This document shows positions 19,077 through 30,921 of a stretch of 64,000 nt of DNA, piece by piece. The notes under the pieces were generated by a model. The model searched no databases, was not told the DNA's origin, and saw only the letters and a program-made list of their open reading frames with translations. The stretch is from Marinobacter sp. S6332 (GTDB taxonomy: Bacteria; Pseudomonadota; Gammaproteobacteria; Pseudomonadales; Oleiphilaceae), in the NCBI RefSeq assembly GCF_023016045.1, contig NZ_JALKAP010000005.1, positions 124,001 through 188,000 of the forward strand. The letters run 5' to 3'. A program made the position numbers and the translations under genes. Every line of letters begins with the position of its first letter. Positions within the stretch are counted from its first letter, which is position 1.

Positions 19077-19690
19077 GAACACGAGTCAAAATTTGTGGTT
19101 TGACCCGTGTTGAGGATATCAAAGCGGCGGTTGCGAGCGGAACGGACGCGATAGGCTTAGTGTTTTATGAGCCCAGCCCCCGTGCCGTGGCTATAGAGCA
19201 AGCAGAGGTACTTGCCCGGCATATTCCTGCGTTTGTGTCTCTTGTTGGCCTGTTTGTTAATCCCCCGGAAACGCAAGTTAGAGATGTTCTAAAGCGCGTA
19301 CCATTGGATTTGCTGCAGTTCCACGGGGATGAGTCAGCAGATTTTTGCGGACAGTTCGAACGGCGCTGGATCAAAGCAGTGAGGGTTCAACGAGCCGGGC
19401 AAATTGCAAAAGCCTTCAACGATTACCATCTTGCCAGCGGGCTCTTGGTTGATGCTTGGGATCCTGAACGGTTTGGCGGCACCGGGCAGTCGTTCAACTG
19501 GGATTTGATTCCGCCTGAACGCACCTTGCCTCTCATATTGGCCGGTGGGTTGTCATCTGATAACGTATTCGGCGCCGTAAAGAAGGTAATGCCTTGGGCT
19601 GTTGATGTCAGTGGTGGTGTTGAAAAGAGCAAAGGTATCAAGGACATCGAGAAAATGTCTGAATTTATTAAAGAGGCTCACCGTGCCTAA
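19073..19690 (+). CDS. trpF: phosphoribosylanthranilate isomerase
   Basis: Third step of the tryptophan branch: N-(5-phosphoribosyl)anthranilate to CdRP. The 205-residue TIM barrel begins [16 protein letters not shown], with the catalytic Cys in [24 protein letters not shown] and [10 protein letters not shown] are also typical. The ATG overlaps the truA stop. A longer in-frame extension upstream lies within truA and is not needed. The last codons fall inside the first copy of a 22-bp tandem repeat that leads to trpB. Confidence 0.97.
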   Translation: MRTRVKICGLTRVEDIKAAVASGTDAIGLVFYEPSPRAVAIEQAEVLARHIPAFVSLVGLFVNPPETQVRDVLKRVPLDLLQFHGDESADFCGQFERRWIKAVRVQRAGQIAKAFNDYHLASGLLVDAWDPERFGGTGQSFNWDLIPPERTLPLILAGGLSSDNVFGAVKKVMPWAVDVSGGVEKSKGIKDIEKMSEFIKEAHRA

Positions 19691-19738
19691 TGGAGAGGCT
19701 CACCGTGTCTAACAGAGAGGTTCACCGTGTCTGTAAAA
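19673..19738 (+). repeat. three tandem copies of a 22-bp unit carrying the trpB translation start
   Basis: Copies at 19673-19694, 19695-19716 and 19717-19738 share GAGG(C/T)TCACCGTG(C/T)CT. Each contains a purine-rich ribosome-binding sequence followed by GTG. The first copy includes the trpF stop, and the third copy includes the real trpB GTG at 19727. Because 22 is not a multiple of three, the earlier GTG codons (19683, 19705) are out of frame and open only tiny reading frames (10 and 14 codons, counting the stops). Confidence 0.9.
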
Positions 19739-20947
19739 CTGACTGAAGAAATGCTGACGGCACTGCCGGATGCGCGAGGGCATTTCGGCGCTTTTGGCGG
19801 ACGATTTGTTTCCGAAACGCTGATGGATTCCCTAATGACCCTTGAGCGGGAGTATTTGCGGCTCAAGAAGGATCCGGAATTTCAAGCAACGTTCGACAAA
19901 GACCTCGCAGATTATGTTGGCCGGCCAAGCCCCTTGTACTTTGCCGAGCGACTGACCCGCGAAACCGGCGGTGCACAGATTTGGCTGAAGCGGGAAGATC
20001 TAAACCACACGGGGGCACACAAGGTAAACAACACCATTGGTCAAGCTTTGCTCGCCAGCTTTTTAGGCAAGAAGCGGATCATTGCGGAAACAGGTGCGGG
20101 GCAGCATGGCGTTGCGACAGCTACAGTTTGCGCTCGTTTAGGTCTGGAATGTCACGTTTTTATGGGTGCTGAAGACGTTCAGAGGCAATCGTTGAACGTG
20201 TATCGCATGAAGCTACTTGGCGCCAAAGTTCACGCTGTCGAGAGCGGTAGCCGCACACTCAAAGACGCAATGAACGACGCCATGCGTGATTGGGTTACCA
20301 ACGTTGATGATACCTTTTACATCATTGGTACCGTCGCAGGCCCACACCCTTATCCCTTGCTTGTGCGTGATTTTCAATCGGTTATTGGCCGTGAAACCCG
20401 CAGCCAGTCGCTGGAAAAAACCGGAAAGCTGCCGGATGCGTTGGTTGCCTGTGTGGGTGGTGGCTCTAATGCGATCGGTATGTTTTATCCGTTCCTTACC
20501 GACGAGTCTGTGCAGCTTTATGGCGTAGAAGCCGGTGGGCTCGGTATAGAAACCGGGCAACATGCGGCACCTTTGTGCGCTGGGCGACCGGGCGTTCTTC
20601 ATGGCAATCGTACTTACCTGATGGAAGACGAAGATGGCCAGATCGCGGGCACGCACTCCGTAAGCGCCGGTTTGGATTACCCTGGGGTAGGCCCGGAACA
20701 TAGCTGGTTAAAAGATATTGGCCGGGCCAACTATGTGTCGGTAACCGACGACGAAGCCCTGCAAGCATTCCGCATGCTGACACTGGTTGAAGGCATCATG
20801 CCCGCACTGGAAACGGCTCACGCGGTTGCTTACGCTGTTAAACTTGCGGCCACGATGGATAAAGACCAGATGGTCGTCATTAATATATCCGGTCGCGGCG
20901 ATAAAGATATCCATACCATTGCGCAGTTGGATGGTATCGAACTATAA
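19727..20947 (+). CDS. trpB: tryptophan synthase beta chain
   Basis: PLP enzyme that joins indole and serine to give tryptophan. The 406-residue product has the PLP lysine 99 in HTGAHKVNN, the phosphate-binding GGGSNA and the usual GRGDKD near the C-terminus. GTG 19727 is the start; the ribosome-binding site and start codon lie in the third copy of a 22-bp tandem repeat. trpA follows after 31 bases and its product forms the alpha2-beta2 complex with TrpB. Confidence 0.97.
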   Translation: MSVKLTEEMLTALPDARGHFGAFGGRFVSETLMDSLMTLEREYLRLKKDPEFQATFDKDLADYVGRPSPLYFAERLTRETGGAQIWLKREDLNHTGAHKVNNTIGQALLASFLGKKRIIAETGAGQHGVATATVCARLGLECHVFMGAEDVQRQSLNVYRMKLLGAKVHAVESGSRTLKDAMNDAMRDWVTNVDDTFYIIGTVAGPHPYPLLVRDFQSVIGRETRSQSLEKTGKLPDALVACVGGGSNAIGMFYPFLTDESVQLYGVEAGGLGIETGQHAAPLCAGRPGVLHGNRTYLMEDEDGQIAGTHSVSAGLDYPGVGPEHSWLKDIGRANYVSVTDDEALQAFRMLTLVEGIMPALETAHAVAYAVKLAATMDKDQMVVINISGRGDKDIHTIAQLDGIEL

Positions 20948-20978
20948 ACAATGGTCTGATTAACCGACAGGAGCAGGC

Positions 20979-21791
20979 ATGAGCCGAATCGAAGGGGTTC
21001 TCCAGACCCTCAAAGGACAGGGCCGCAAGGCACTTATTCCCTTTATTACCGCCGGTGATCCCCACCCCGACGAAACCGTGGGCCTAATGCATACCATGGT
21101 GGATGCCGGTGTTGATATCATCGAACTGGGTGTGCCTTTCTCAGATCCGATGGCCGATGGACCGGTGATTCAGCTGGCCTGTGAGCGTGCTCTCAAGCAT
21201 GGCACATCGATACGCCGGGTTTTAGCCATCGTGAGTGAGTTTAGAAAAACCAATAATGCCACTCCGGTGGTATTGATGGGCTACCTTAACCCTATCGAAG
21301 CCATGGGTTATGAAGCTTTTGCAGATGCGGCAGTAGAAGCAGGTGTTGACGGCATTCTCACGGTGGATTTACCACCGGAAGAGGCTGATCAGATTGCCCC
21401 GTTATTTGCGCAGCGGGGTTTGGATCCGATTTTCTTGCTGGCGCCAACCACAACCGATGACAGAATTCGGGCAATTGCCGACCACTCTTCCGGATATGTG
21501 TACTATGTTTCATTTAATGGCGTAACCGGTGCTGCCAAAATAAATGTGGATGAAGTTGCGGCCAAGGTAGACCATATCCACAAATTGACAGCTCTGCCCG
21601 TTGGCGTTGGTTTTGGTATTCGCGATGCAGAAACAGCGGCGGCCGTAGGGCGGGTATCCGATGGTGTAATTGTTGGCAGTGTTCTGGTGGATACAATAGC
21701 CAGAAATCAGACCGATATCGACGCGCTTAAAAGGGCGCTGACGGATCTGCTCAACCCTATGCGTGAAGCGCTGGACAGTCTGGCTTCCTGA
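20979..21791 (+). CDS. trpA: tryptophan synthase alpha chain
   Basis: Cleaves indole-3-glycerol phosphate to indole, which is channelled to TrpB. In the 270-residue TIM barrel the catalytic residues Glu 49 ([11 protein letters not shown]) and Asp 60 (MADGP) fall exactly at the positions known from Salmonella TrpA. GVGFGIRD near residue 210 binds phosphate. AGGAG precedes the ATG at 20979. accD follows after 52 bases. Confidence 0.97.
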   Translation: MSRIEGVLQTLKGQGRKALIPFITAGDPHPDETVGLMHTMVDAGVDIIELGVPFSDPMADGPVIQLACERALKHGTSIRRVLAIVSEFRKTNNATPVVLMGYLNPIEAMGYEAFADAAVEAGVDGILTVDLPPEEADQIAPLFAQRGLDPIFLLAPTTTDDRIRAIADHSSGYVYYVSFNGVTGAAKINVDEVAAKVDHIHKLTALPVGVGFGIRDAETAAAVGRVSDGVIVGSVLVDTIARNQTDIDALKRALTDLLNPMREALDSLAS

Positions 21792-21843
21792 GCCGAAAGG
21801 TGAAGGGTGAGGGCAGACCGGAATCAAAGGACAGGATGAAACC

Positions 21844-22770
21844 ATGAGTAACTGGCTGGACAAGATAATGCCGGGCAAAATTCGCTCGGAATCCAATCGC
21901 AGAACAGGTGTGCCTGAAGGGCTTTGGAAAAAATGTCCCAAATGTGGAGCCTTTCTCTACAAGCCGGAGCTGGAGAAAAATCTGGATGTTTGCCCCAAGT
22001 GCAATCATCACCTGAGAGTGGCTGCCCGTCGTCGTCTCGATATCTTCCTTGATGAAGATGGTCGGGAAGAAATTGGAGAAAATCTCGAACCCTGGGATAG
22101 GCTCAAATTCAAGGACTCCAAGCGTTATAAAGATCGCTTGGTGCAAGCTCAGAAGGCTACAGGTGAGAAAGACGCGCTGGTTGCCATGAAGGGTAAAACG
22201 CTCGGCGTTCCCTTGGTTGCGTGTTCTTTTGAGTTTGGCTTTATGGGCGGCTCCATGGGGCAGGTTGTAGGTGAGAAGTTTGTTCAGGCAGCCAATATTG
22301 CGCTTGCAGAACGTATTCCTCTCGTCTGCTTTTCTGCCAGTGGTGGTGCTCGGATGCAAGAAGCGATTCTTTCGCTGATGCAGATGTCTAAAACTGCTGC
22401 GGTGCTAGAGCGCATGAAGCAAGAAGGCATTCCGTATATCTCGGTAATGACTGATCCGGTGTTCGGTGGTGTATCCGCGAGTTTGGCAATGCTAGGCGAT
22501 CTCAATATAGCGGAGCCCAACGCATTGATTGGCTTTGCGGGGCCGCGGGTTATTGAGCAGACAGTTCGCGAAAAATTACCCGAGGGCTTTCAGCGCAGCG
22601 AGTTCTTGCTGGAGCACGGGGCTATCGATATGATTCTGCATCGCCATCAAATGCGTGAACGCATTGCTCACGTATTGGCGAAGTTCACCGGGCAAGAACG
22701 GCCTGGAACAGACGAGCCCATTGAATTTGAGATAACGGAAAAGCCCGACGTTGATGTCCCAGCCGAGTAA
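21844..22770 (+). CDS. accD: acetyl-CoA carboxylase carboxyltransferase subunit beta
   Basis: Beta half of the carboxyltransferase that makes malonyl-CoA for fatty-acid synthesis. The 308-residue product has the N-terminal zinc ribbon (Cys 31, 34, 50, 53) and the crotonase-fold segments [14 protein letters not shown] and [10 protein letters not shown]. Start ATG 21844. Its 3' end overlaps folC by 17 bases, the usual accD-folC arrangement. Confidence 0.97.
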   Translation: MSNWLDKIMPGKIRSESNRRTGVPEGLWKKCPKCGAFLYKPELEKNLDVCPKCNHHLRVAARRRLDIFLDEDGREEIGENLEPWDRLKFKDSKRYKDRLVQAQKATGEKDALVAMKGKTLGVPLVACSFEFGFMGGSMGQVVGEKFVQAANIALAERIPLVCFSASGGARMQEAILSLMQMSKTAAVLERMKQEGIPYISVMTDPVFGGVSASLAMLGDLNIAEPNALIGFAGPRVIEQTVREKLPEGFQRSEFLLEHGAIDMILHRHQMRERIAHVLAKFTGQERPGTDEPIEFEITEKPDVDVPAE

Positions 22771-24055
22771 TCCAAAATCACAGCCCCCGAAAGCACCGGG
22801 GGCTGGTGCTACTCTTAACGAATGGTTGTTCTGGCTAGAATCGATTCACCCTACCGAAATTGACCTCGGGCTTGACCGAGTGCTTCTTGTGCTGCGCAAG
22901 CTGTTCAGGCGTAAGCCCAATGCGCGGGTGATTACCGTTGCCGGAACCAACGGGAAGGGCGGCACAGTAGCTACGCTTGAAGCACTTTTGCAAGCTTCAG
23001 GGCGAAGCACCGGCGCCTACACCTCACCGCACCTGCAGAATTACAACGAACGAATCCGTATTGGTGGCAAGGATGTTGACGATGCGACTCTGATTTCTGC
23101 GTTTGAAAAAGTTGAATCTGCCCGTGGTTCCGTAACATTGACCTACTTTGAGTTTGGCACCTTGGCAGCGTTTGTTGTTCTTGCTGAAGCAGGTGTTCAG
23201 GACTGGATTCTTGAGGTGGGCCTTGGCGGGCGACTTGATGCTGTAAATGTGATTGATGCGGATCTTGCGATTATAACCTCTGTGGATATCGATCATGTGG
23301 CTTTTCTCGGGGATAACCGTGAGGTTATCGGTTTCGAAAAAGCGGGCATCCTGCGTCCGGGTATACCGGCTATCGTTGCCGACATGGACCCGCCTCGTTC
23401 CGTTATTCAGCAGGCAACCGCCCAGAAGGTGGTGCTTCAAAGAGCCGGCAAGGACTACACCATTGAGGAAATCAACTCTGACTCAGGCGAGTTAACTGTC
23501 TCCCTGCATGCTCAGGATCAGGTAATCCAAATGCCCGTCGGGCCTTTGCCGGTTCCAAGCGTGGCTGCGGCAGTTATGGCTGTGCGAACACTTGCGCCGG
23601 ACATGCCAATATCTTTGATCGAAACGTCTCTGTCCAAAGTCAGTGTGCCGGGGCGTTTCGAACGTCTTCGGCACGAACCTGACCTGTATGTTGATGTAGG
23701 GCATAACCCCCATGCCGCCCGTTGGCTTTCAGCGCAGTTGCAGGTTCTTAAGCGCGGGAGCCGAAAGGTTCACGCTGTGTACGCGGCGCTCGCCGATAAG
23801 GACGTGGCAGGCGTGGCTCGCGCGATGGCACCGGTTGTAGATTGCTGGCATCTTGCCGGGCTTGATGTGCCCCGTGGGCTAAGTTCGGAAGCCTTAGCCG
23901 AAAAGCTAGATTCCTGTTCATTGAATGAGATGTTCACTCACAGTTCTGTAACAGCTGCGATTACTGCAGCACAGCGCCAAGCGGCTTCGGACGACATCAT
24001 TATTGTTTTTGGCTCTTTTTTTACCGTTGCCGAGACGCGCTCGTTGCTTGTATAA
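22754..24055 (+). CDS. folC: bifunctional dihydrofolate synthase / folylpolyglutamate synthase
   Basis: ATP-dependent ligase that adds glutamate to dihydropteroate and then to folates. The 433-residue Mur-ligase-family protein has the P-loop [15 protein letters not shown] (near residue 62) and the [14 protein letters not shown] segment. The C-terminal domain carries [13 protein letters not shown] 22754 lies within the end of accD; a TTG directly before it is also in frame. dedD follows. Confidence 0.96.
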   Translation: MSQPSNPKSQPPKAPGAGATLNEWLFWLESIHPTEIDLGLDRVLLVLRKLFRRKPNARVITVAGTNGKGGTVATLEALLQASGRSTGAYTSPHLQNYNERIRIGGKDVDDATLISAFEKVESARGSVTLTYFEFGTLAAFVVLAEAGVQDWILEVGLGGRLDAVNVIDADLAIITSVDIDHVAFLGDNREVIGFEKAGILRPGIPAIVADMDPPRSVIQQATAQKVVLQRAGKDYTIEEINSDSGELTVSLHAQDQVIQMPVGPLPVPSVAAAVMAVRTLAPDMPISLIETSLSKVSVPGRFERLRHEPDLYVDVGHNPHAARWLSAQLQVLKRGSRKVHAVYAALADKDVAGVARAMAPVVDCWHLAGLDVPRGLSSEALAEKLDSCSLNEMFTHSSVTAAITAAQRQAASDDIIIVFGSFFTVAETRSLLV

Positions 24056-24165
24056 GCGAGGTTACCCCGCCTTAAACTTTGTCCATAGCAAGGTGCAGAG
24101 CTTTGAGTTATGGCAAGCAGACAGTTAGTATGATTCACGAAAAAATGAGCGAGGAGCCAAGACAC

Positions 24166-24846
24166 GTGGATGGACTGAAGCAAAGAATCATTGGGGCGCT
24201 GGTTCTTATTTCGCTGGCTGTTATCTTTGTTCCTATGGTTTTCGACGAGCCCCACTCTGAGCGCACATCTACCTCCATCAATATTCCCGAAGAGCCTCCT
24301 TTCCCGGAAGTGGAAGCGCCAGAATCTGATCTGGCAACCCCGCCTACCTATCAGCAGAGCGCTTCGCAATCTGAAGATAAGGATGATCAGGGTTTCAGGA
24401 TTCTAGAAGGTGATGCGCCAGTTAGCGAGCCCGTTGTAAGCAATAACATTAAGGCCGAAAAGGCGTTGGAAAAACCGGCGCCGGCTGAAAATGGATCGCA
24501 AAAAACCGCAGTATCTGCAGCTAACGACACTCAGTCACCCGCGCCGGAGCCGAAAAAGCCCGAAGTGGTAGCTGAGCAGGATCGAGCGGAATTTACGCGG
24601 TCGCTGGAGGGCGCGTGGGTGGTGCAGTTAGGTAGCTTTGGCAATGGTGACAATGCCCGGCGCCTTCGTGACAAGGTTCGCGATAAGGGGTACAGCTCTC
24701 ATCTTCAGGAAGTTGTTCGGGGTGATGTGACGCTTACACGGGTTTTCAGTGGGCCTTTCGCTGAAAAATCGAAAGCAGAAGCCGCTAAGCTTGCTTTGGA
24801 TGAGGCGTTCAGCCTGAATAGTTTGGTTACTTCCGGCGATAAATAA
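24166..24846 (+). CDS. dedD: SPOR domain-containing protein (DedD-like)
   Basis: Single-pass membrane protein whose periplasmic SPOR domain binds denuded peptidoglycan at the division septum. The 226-residue product begins VDGLKQRIIGALVLISLAVIF (one helix), followed by a Pro/Glu-rich linker and the SPOR domain AWVVQLGSFGNGDNARRLRDKV to the end. I prefer GTG 24166 because GAGGAG stands nine bases before it and the N-terminus then matches DedD; ATG 24130 or 24145 would add 7 to 12 residues. Its place between folC and cvpA is conserved. Confidence 0.85.
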   Translation: MDGLKQRIIGALVLISLAVIFVPMVFDEPHSERTSTSINIPEEPPFPEVEAPESDLATPPTYQQSASQSEDKDDQGFRILEGDAPVSEPVVSNNIKAEKALEKPAPAENGSQKTAVSAANDTQSPAPEPKKPEVVAEQDRAEFTRSLEGAWVVQLGSFGNGDNARRLRDKVRDKGYSSHLQEVVRGDVTLTRVFSGPFAEKSKAEAAKLALDEAFSLNSLVTSGDK

Positions 24847-24937
24847 CGCTTTTGTTCTGCTTTATATCATTCAGGCGGTTTGGTGAACCGGGGTTTCCTG
24901 ATAGAATTCGCGCTTCCTTTTCTTCACCGGGACTTCC

Positions 24938-25474
24938 ATGGAAGCGCTGATCTGGATTGACTGGGTCATCATTGCCCTCATTACAGTTTCCACTCTCATC
25001 AGTCTGAAGCGAGGCTTTGTTAAAGAGGCCTTGTCTCTGGTGACTTGGGTGGGCGCCTTCATACTTGCCCGTACTTTTCACCCTCAAATGCAAGCATTGC
25101 TTGAGAACACGGTAGAAACGCCGTTAGTGCGACTGATCGCAGCCTTCGCCATTCTCTTTTTCGGAACCCTCATTGTTGGCGCTATCATCAACAATATGAT
25201 CGGGCACCTTGTCCGCGCTACGGGGCTTTCAGCAACTGACCGGGTTTTGGGTATGGGCTTTGGCCTGTTACGCGGGCTTGTTGTGGTCATTGTTGCGATT
25301 GCATTTGTCCGTTACACCCCTCTGGCTCAGGATACCTGGTGGAGGACGTCCGTCATGATTGATCGTCTGGCGGTCGTTGAAGATTGGTCCCGGCGAACAT
25401 TCGGTGACGAATTTGCCCGTTTTCTCGAACCGGAACCCCAAACGGCCGTGGAACCCACGTCCGCATCCCGCTAA
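24938..25474 (+). CDS. cvpA: CvpA family membrane protein
   Basis: A 178-residue inner-membrane protein with four predicted helices, starting MEALIWIDWVIIALITVSTLISLKRGFVKEALSL. CvpA is named for its requirement in colicin V production in E. coli, and its biochemical role is still unclear. It lies directly before purF (34 bases), the conserved arrangement. The final ~25 residues are polar and probably cytoplasmic. Confidence 0.93.
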   Translation: MEALIWIDWVIIALITVSTLISLKRGFVKEALSLVTWVGAFILARTFHPQMQALLENTVETPLVRLIAAFAILFFGTLIVGAIINNMIGHLVRATGLSATDRVLGMGFGLLRGLVVVIVAIAFVRYTPLAQDTWWRTSVMIDRLAVVEDWSRRTFGDEFARFLEPEPQTAVEPTSASR

Positions 25475-25508
25475 CATTCAGAATTAACACCCGGAGATTA
25501 CTCTATCC

Positions 25509-27035
25509 ATGTGTGGCATTGTCGGCATCGTCAGTACTTCCAACGTCAATCAGTCGCTTTATGATGCGCTGACTGTACTTCAACACCGGGGCCAGGATGC
25601 GGCGGGCATAGTGACTTTTCAGGATGATCGCTTCTACCTGCGCAAAGATAACGGATTAGTACGGGACGTATTCCATACCCGCCACATGCATCGATTGGTA
25701 GGCAACGTTGGTATAGGCCACGTGCGCTATCCCACTGCAGGTAGCGCTAGTTCTGCTGAATCGCAACCTTTTTATGTGAATAGCCCTTACGGGATTACTC
25801 TGGCCCATAACGGCAACCTTACCAACGCCGATGAGTTGAGTCAGGACCTGTTTCGAACCGATCTGCGCCATATCAACACCAATTCAGACTCGGAAGTGCT
25901 GTTGAACGTTTTTGCCCACGAGCTGCAAAAACTGGGCAAGCTTGACCCGACAAAAGAGGAAATATTCTCCGCCGTGCGCGCCGTGCATCAGCGTTGTCGT
26001 GGAGCCTACGCGGTTATTGCCATGATTACGGGTTACGGCATTGTGGGTTTCCGCGATCCTAACGGCATCCGCCCCGCGTGTTATGGCGAGCGGACCTCTG
26101 AAAGCGGTCGCAAGGAATATATGATCGCATCTGAGAGCGTTGCTCTTAGTGCTGCCGGGTACACTCTGGTAAGGGATATAGCTCCGGGTGAGGCGGTCTA
26201 CATCGAGACTGACGGCACACTCTATACCCAGCAATGTGCTCAGCAGCCTAAGCTCTACCCATGTATTTTCGAGCACGTTTATTTTGCGCGTCCTGACTCC
26301 ATAATCGATGGTGTTTCGGTATATAAAGCACGGCTACGCATGGGTGAAACTCTGGCGGATAAAGTGCTGAGGGAGCGCCCAAATCACGATATCGACGTGG
26401 TTATGCCAATTCCTGACACCAGCCGTACATCAGCCATGCAGATGGCTTACCGGTTGGGTGTGAAGTTCCGCGAAGGCTTTATTAAAAATCGCTATATCGG
26501 CCGCACGTTTATCATGCCCGGCCAAACCATGCGCAAGAAGTCTGTGCGCCAGAAACTGAACCCCATTGATCTGGAGTTCAAAGGTAAAAACGTAATGTTG
26601 GTGGATGACTCCATTGTTAGGGGCACCACCTGCAAAGAAATCGTTCAGATGGCCAGAGATGCGGGCGCCAGAAACGTGTACTTTGCATCGGCAGCGCCTC
26701 CGGTTCGTTACCCCAACGTTTACGGTATCGATATGCCATCAGCCACTGAACTGATCGCGCATGACCGGACAGTTGACGAAATTGGCGAGCTTATAGGCAC
26801 TGATTGGCTGCTGTATCAGGATCTTGAAGATTTGGTGACCTGTGTAAGCGACGTGAATGACAATATCGATGGCTGGGAATGTTCGGTGTTCACCGGCGAG
26901 TACGTAACCGGGGATATTGACTCGGCATACCTTAATCGCCTCGATGAAGCCCGAAATGATTTAAAACGGTCTGGAGGCGTTGAATCCGCCTCTGGCGATA
27001 ACGGCATTATTGACCTCCACAACGACGAAGACTGA
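25509..27035 (+). CDS. purF: amidophosphoribosyltransferase
   Basis: First committed step of purine synthesis: PRPP and glutamine to phosphoribosylamine. The 508-residue product starts MCGIVGIV, so Cys 2 becomes the N-terminal nucleophile of the glutaminase domain without a propeptide. The phosphoribosyltransferase domain contains the PRPP motif [13 protein letters not shown] near residue 365. The cvpA-purF-metZ order is the typical Pseudomonas-type arrangement. Confidence 0.97.
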   Translation: MCGIVGIVSTSNVNQSLYDALTVLQHRGQDAAGIVTFQDDRFYLRKDNGLVRDVFHTRHMHRLVGNVGIGHVRYPTAGSASSAESQPFYVNSPYGITLAHNGNLTNADELSQDLFRTDLRHINTNSDSEVLLNVFAHELQKLGKLDPTKEEIFSAVRAVHQRCRGAYAVIAMITGYGIVGFRDPNGIRPACYGERTSESGRKEYMIASESVALSAAGYTLVRDIAPGEAVYIETDGTLYTQQCAQQPKLYPCIFEHVYFARPDSIIDGVSVYKARLRMGETLADKVLRERPNHDIDVVMPIPDTSRTSAMQMAYRLGVKFREGFIKNRYIGRTFIMPGQTMRKKSVRQKLNPIDLEFKGKNVMLVDDSIVRGTTCKEIVQMARDAGARNVYFASAAPPVRYPNVYGIDMPSATELIAHDRTVDEIGELIGTDWLLYQDLEDLVTCVSDVNDNIDGWECSVFTGEYVTGDIDSAYLNRLDEARNDLKRSGGVESASGDNGIIDLHNDED

Positions 27036-27061
27036 TTACCGAGCCTTACCAGGAGACGCTC

Positions 27062-28297
27062 ATGACTTTTCATCGCGAAGAAACTGTCCAGATTCCCGAA
27101 TCGGATCTTGAGGGTATGTCTCTGGATACCTTGGCGGTGAGGGCAGGGCAGCTGCGTACCGCCCAACTTGAGCACAGCGATGCTATTTTTCCCACATCGA
27201 GCTTTGTATACGGCAGCGCGGCTCAAGCGGCGGCTCGCTTTGGCGGCGACGAGCCGGGCAACATCTACTCCCGGTTTACCAACCCTACGGTTCAGGCATT
27301 CGAAGGCCGCATAGCTGCGATGGAAGGTGGCGATCGGGCGGTTGCAACGTCTTCAGGTATGGCCGCCATTCTCAGCACTTGTATGGCACTGCTGAAAAGT
27401 GGTGATCATGTGATTTGCTCACGGGGTGTATTCGGAACCACCAACGTGCTGTTCCAGAAATACATGGCGAAGTTTGGTGTTGAAACCACATTTGTGAGCC
27501 TGACGGACACGCAAGATTGGGATTCGGCAGTGCGTTCAAACACCCGGATGCTGTTTGTTGAAACCCCGTCTAACCCACTTTGCGAAGTGGCCGATATGGC
27601 GGCGCTGGCGAAGCTTGCCCATGATAATAACGCTTTGTTTGTGGTCGATAACTGCTTTCTGACCCCGGTACTACAGCGGCCTTTAGAGCATGGTGCGGAT
27701 ATTGTGATCCACTCGGCGACCAAGTATTTGGATGGGCAGGGCCGTTGCGTGGGCGGTGTGGTGGTCGGCCCGGCCAAGCTCATGGATGACGTGTATGGCT
27801 TCTTAAGGTCTGCTGGTCCTACTATGAGCCCGTTCAATGCCTGGGTATTCCACAAAGGCTTGGAAACCTTACCAATCCGTATGCGAGCCCACTGTGACAA
27901 TGCGTTAGAGTTGGCTAGGTGGCTAGACCAGCAGCCGGAAGTAGAGCATGTGTACTATGCCGGACTCGAAAGCCATCCACAGCACGCCCTTGCAAAAAAA
28001 CAGCAGAAAGGGTTTGGTGGGGTGCTGTCATTTTGTTTGAAGGGCGGTCGGGAAGAAGCTTGGGCGTTTATCGATGCAACCCGAATGATTTCAATTACCG
28101 CTAACTTGGGTGACGTGAAGACCACTATTACACACCCGGCGACCACTACCCACGGGCGCTTGTCTCCGGAAGATAAAGCCAGAGCTGGCATAACCGAAAA
28201 CCTTCTACGGGTTTCGGTGGGAATAGAAGCAGTTGAAGACCTGAAAACAGATTTGTACCGAGGTTTTCAGGCTCTTCAGAACGCAAGCAACACTTAA
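27062..28297 (+). CDS. metZ: O-succinylhomoserine sulfhydrylase
   Basis: PLP enzyme that makes homocysteine directly from O-succinylhomoserine and sulfide. The 411-residue Cys/Met-metabolism family protein has the PLP lysine 221 in HSATKYLDGQGR, and SGMAAILS and VDNCFLTP near the cofactor. The position after purF is that of metZ in Pseudomonas, which supports sulfhydrylase over cystathionine enzymes. It links to metH at 57522-61220, which finishes methionine synthesis. Confidence 0.95.
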   Translation: MTFHREETVQIPESDLEGMSLDTLAVRAGQLRTAQLEHSDAIFPTSSFVYGSAAQAAARFGGDEPGNIYSRFTNPTVQAFEGRIAAMEGGDRAVATSSGMAAILSTCMALLKSGDHVICSRGVFGTTNVLFQKYMAKFGVETTFVSLTDTQDWDSAVRSNTRMLFVETPSNPLCEVADMAALAKLAHDNNALFVVDNCFLTPVLQRPLEHGADIVIHSATKYLDGQGRCVGGVVVGPAKLMDDVYGFLRSAGPTMSPFNAWVFHKGLETLPIRMRAHCDNALELARWLDQQPEVEHVYYAGLESHPQHALAKKQQKGFGGVLSFCLKGGREEAWAFIDATRMISITANLGDVKTTITHPATTTHGRLSPEDKARAGITENLLRVSVGIEAVEDLKTDLYRGFQALQNASNT

Positions 28298-28310
28298 CGT
28301 TTGAGCATTC

Positions 28311-30908
28311 ATGGCCGAATCTGCAAAAGCGAAGCAATCACCACAGCAACTTACAGACAAGCAACTGCGTTTTCGCCGCCTTGCCGCGCAAGGTGCCCGT
28401 GAAGGCGCGGTAATTGGGCTCATAGCCCTTTGTATTTATCTGGCTATGGCTCTGGTTACCTTCAATCCTGCGGATCCGGGTTGGGCCAGTATTGGCCATG
28501 AGACAAGTGTGCTTAATGCGGCAGGACGGTCCGGCGCTTGGCTCGCAAGCCTGTTAATGGACTTTTTCGGTCATGTTGCCTATTTGTTTCCGATGATGGT
28601 GGCAGGCTATGCCGTGATGCTGATTCGCCTCCGGAATGAGTCGCTGGATCTGCATTGGCCGCTGTTTCTGATGCGTTTTGGCGGTTTTTTGCTGATTCTA
28701 CTCTCCGCTACAAGCTTGCTTTCGCTTTATTCTGTTTTTGGTTTGGGTGCCTCCTCTGGGGGGGTTCTCGGTACTGCCGTTTCAGACGCTATGGTTCGGT
28801 TTTTTAACCTGCCTGCGACCACACTCTTACTTATTGCCATCTTTCTGTTTGCACTGACTGTGACGGTCGGACTTTCATGGTTCTGGCTTATGGACCAACT
28901 CGGCGGGCTGACTTTGCGGTTTGGGCAATATCTTAAAAGTCTGGTGCAATCCGATAAGACAAAATCTACGCCCGAGACAACCCCTGAATCTTCGCGGAGC
29001 CCCCCGGCTCAAAAAACAAAACCTGCTGCGCCATTGGCTGCATCGGGTGCAGATAACAACACGGACAAGCCTAAAAAACGTTGGTGGCATAGTCTTTCTG
29101 GCTTTGGGCCAAGGAACAAGGCGAAAGCTAAACCTGCAACACCGACGGGTGAGCGCTTAGAGCCGGCACTTGAAGGTTTCTCTGCGGGAGATGATCCAGA
29201 ACCCGCACGGCTCGAAAGCTTCAGTTCCCGGGATGAAGCGCCCGTGAAAACCCGTGATCAGAAGCCGCCAGCCGATAAGGGTACAACCTCGGAAAACTCG
29301 GGCGGCCGTTCGCTGAAAATATCGCCTTTCAAGAAGGATGAACAGTCAGGGCAAGTAAAGACTGGAAAAAATGCTCAACCGTCTCTCCTTGAAGATATAG
29401 AAAGCCCCATTCCGCCGATCTCGCTGCTTGATCCGCCCGAGGAGCACAAAGAAAGTGGGTACTCCGAAGAGGCTTTAGAGCATATGTCGCGCTTGCTTGA
29501 GGAAAAGCTGGGTGATTTCGGCGTGTCTGCCGAGGTGGTGGAAGTAAACCCCGGTCCGGTTATAACACGCTTTGAGATCAAACCTGCCGCGGGCGTTAAG
29601 GTGAGTAAAATTTCCAACCTTGCCAAAGATTTGGCCCGTTCTCTTGCTGTGTTGAGTGTGCGAGTTGTAGAGGTTATTCCGGGCAAGTCGGTGGTCGGTA
29701 TCGAGATTCCCAACGAAAAGCGGGAAATAGTTCGCCTCAGCGAAGTGCTAAGCGCAAGAGTGTTCAGTGAATCCAGCTCAGCGTTAACCATGGCGCTGGG
29801 CAACGACATTGGCGGCAACCCTATGGTTGCGAATCTGGCAAAAATGCCGCATCTGTTGGTTGCCGGTACAACTGGCTCTGGTAAATCAGTTGGCGTCAAC
29901 GCCATGCTCCTGAGCATGCTGCTGAAGGCCGGGCCTGAAGATGTTCGGTTCATTATGGTTGACCCTAAGATGCTGGAACTCAGCATTTATGACGGCATTC
30001 CTCATCTGCTTGCTCCGGTGGTTACCGATATGAAAGAGGCCGCAAATGCACTGCGTTGGTGTGTGGCCGAAATGGAGCGCAGGTATCGACTTTTGGCCAG
30101 TCTGGGCGTGCGAAACCTCGCGGGCTATAACCGCAAGGTAAAAGACGCGGCAGAAGCTGGCGAACCACTACTTGATCCCCTCTGGAAGCCAGACGAATTT
30201 TTAGCTAATGACGAGCAAGAACGCCCCGAACTTGAGCATTTGCCGTTCATCGTTGTAGTGATTGACGAATTTGCCGACATGATGATGATTGTGGGCAAAA
30301 AAGTTGAAGAGTTGATTGCCCGAATCGCCCAGAAGGCGAGGGCGGCAGGCATCCATTTAATATTGGCAACCCAAAGACCGTCGGTGGATGTGATTACCGG
30401 CTTGATCAAGGCCAATATCCCTACCCGTATGTCGTTTCAAGTGTCCTCCAAGATTGACTCACGCACCGTGCTTGACCAGGGCGGGGCAGAACAGCTTCTA
30501 GGGCATGGAGACATGCTTTACTTGCCTCCCGGCTCAGGGCTTCCTGTGCGTGTTCACGGCGCCTTTGTGGACGATGATGAAGTCCACCGGGTGGTGAGTG
30601 CCTGGAAAGCCCGGGGTGAGCCTGTATATGTGGATGATGTGCTTAACGGCGCTGAAGGCGAACATCTGCCTGGAGTTCCTACCTTATCTGAGGGCGGGGA
30701 CAGTGAAGGTGATGCACTTTTCGATGAAGCCGTTGCGTTCGTAACGGAAGGGCGCCGGGTGTCCATTTCCTCCGTACAGAGAAAATTCAAGATAGGTTAT
30801 AACCGGGCGGCCAATCTGGTCGAAGCTATGGAAGCGTCCGGGGTAGTCAGTTCGGCGGGCCACAACGGCGCCCGTGAAGTACTGGCACCGCCCCCACCGA
30901 GAGATTAG
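28311..30908 (+). CDS. ftsK: DNA translocase FtsK
   Basis: Septal DNA pump that helps resolve and segregate chromosome termini. The 865-residue product has four N-terminal membrane helices (within about 25-200), a rather short Pro/Lys-rich linker (~210-370), the RecA-like motor with Walker A GTTGSGKS (Lys 525) and Walker [13 protein letters not shown], and the C-terminal gamma winged helix ([22 protein letters not shown]) that reads KOPS sites. It follows metZ by 13 bases. lolA follows after 13 bases. Confidence 0.96.
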   Translation: MAESAKAKQSPQQLTDKQLRFRRLAAQGAREGAVIGLIALCIYLAMALVTFNPADPGWASIGHETSVLNAAGRSGAWLASLLMDFFGHVAYLFPMMVAGYAVMLIRLRNESLDLHWPLFLMRFGGFLLILLSATSLLSLYSVFGLGASSGGVLGTAVSDAMVRFFNLPATTLLLIAIFLFALTVTVGLSWFWLMDQLGGLTLRFGQYLKSLVQSDKTKSTPETTPESSRSPPAQKTKPAAPLAASGADNNTDKPKKRWWHSLSGFGPRNKAKAKPATPTGERLEPALEGFSAGDDPEPARLESFSSRDEAPVKTRDQKPPADKGTTSENSGGRSLKISPFKKDEQSGQVKTGKNAQPSLLEDIESPIPPISLLDPPEEHKESGYSEEALEHMSRLLEEKLGDFGVSAEVVEVNPGPVITRFEIKPAAGVKVSKISNLAKDLARSLAVLSVRVVEVIPGKSVVGIEIPNEKREIVRLSEVLSARVFSESSSALTMALGNDIGGNPMVANLAKMPHLLVAGTTGSGKSVGVNAMLLSMLLKAGPEDVRFIMVDPKMLELSIYDGIPHLLAPVVTDMKEAANALRWCVAEMERRYRLLASLGVRNLAGYNRKVKDAAEAGEPLLDPLWKPDEFLANDEQERPELEHLPFIVVVIDEFADMMMIVGKKVEELIARIAQKARAAGIHLILATQRPSVDVITGLIKANIPTRMSFQVSSKIDSRTVLDQGGAEQLLGHGDMLYLPPGSGLPVRVHGAFVDDDEVHRVVSAWKARGEPVYVDDVLNGAEGEHLPGVPTLSEGGDSEGDALFDEAVAFVTEGRRVSISSVQRKFKIGYNRAANLVEAMEASGVVSSAGHNGAREVLAPPPPRD

Positions 30909-30921
30909 GAGTCGTAGTTTT

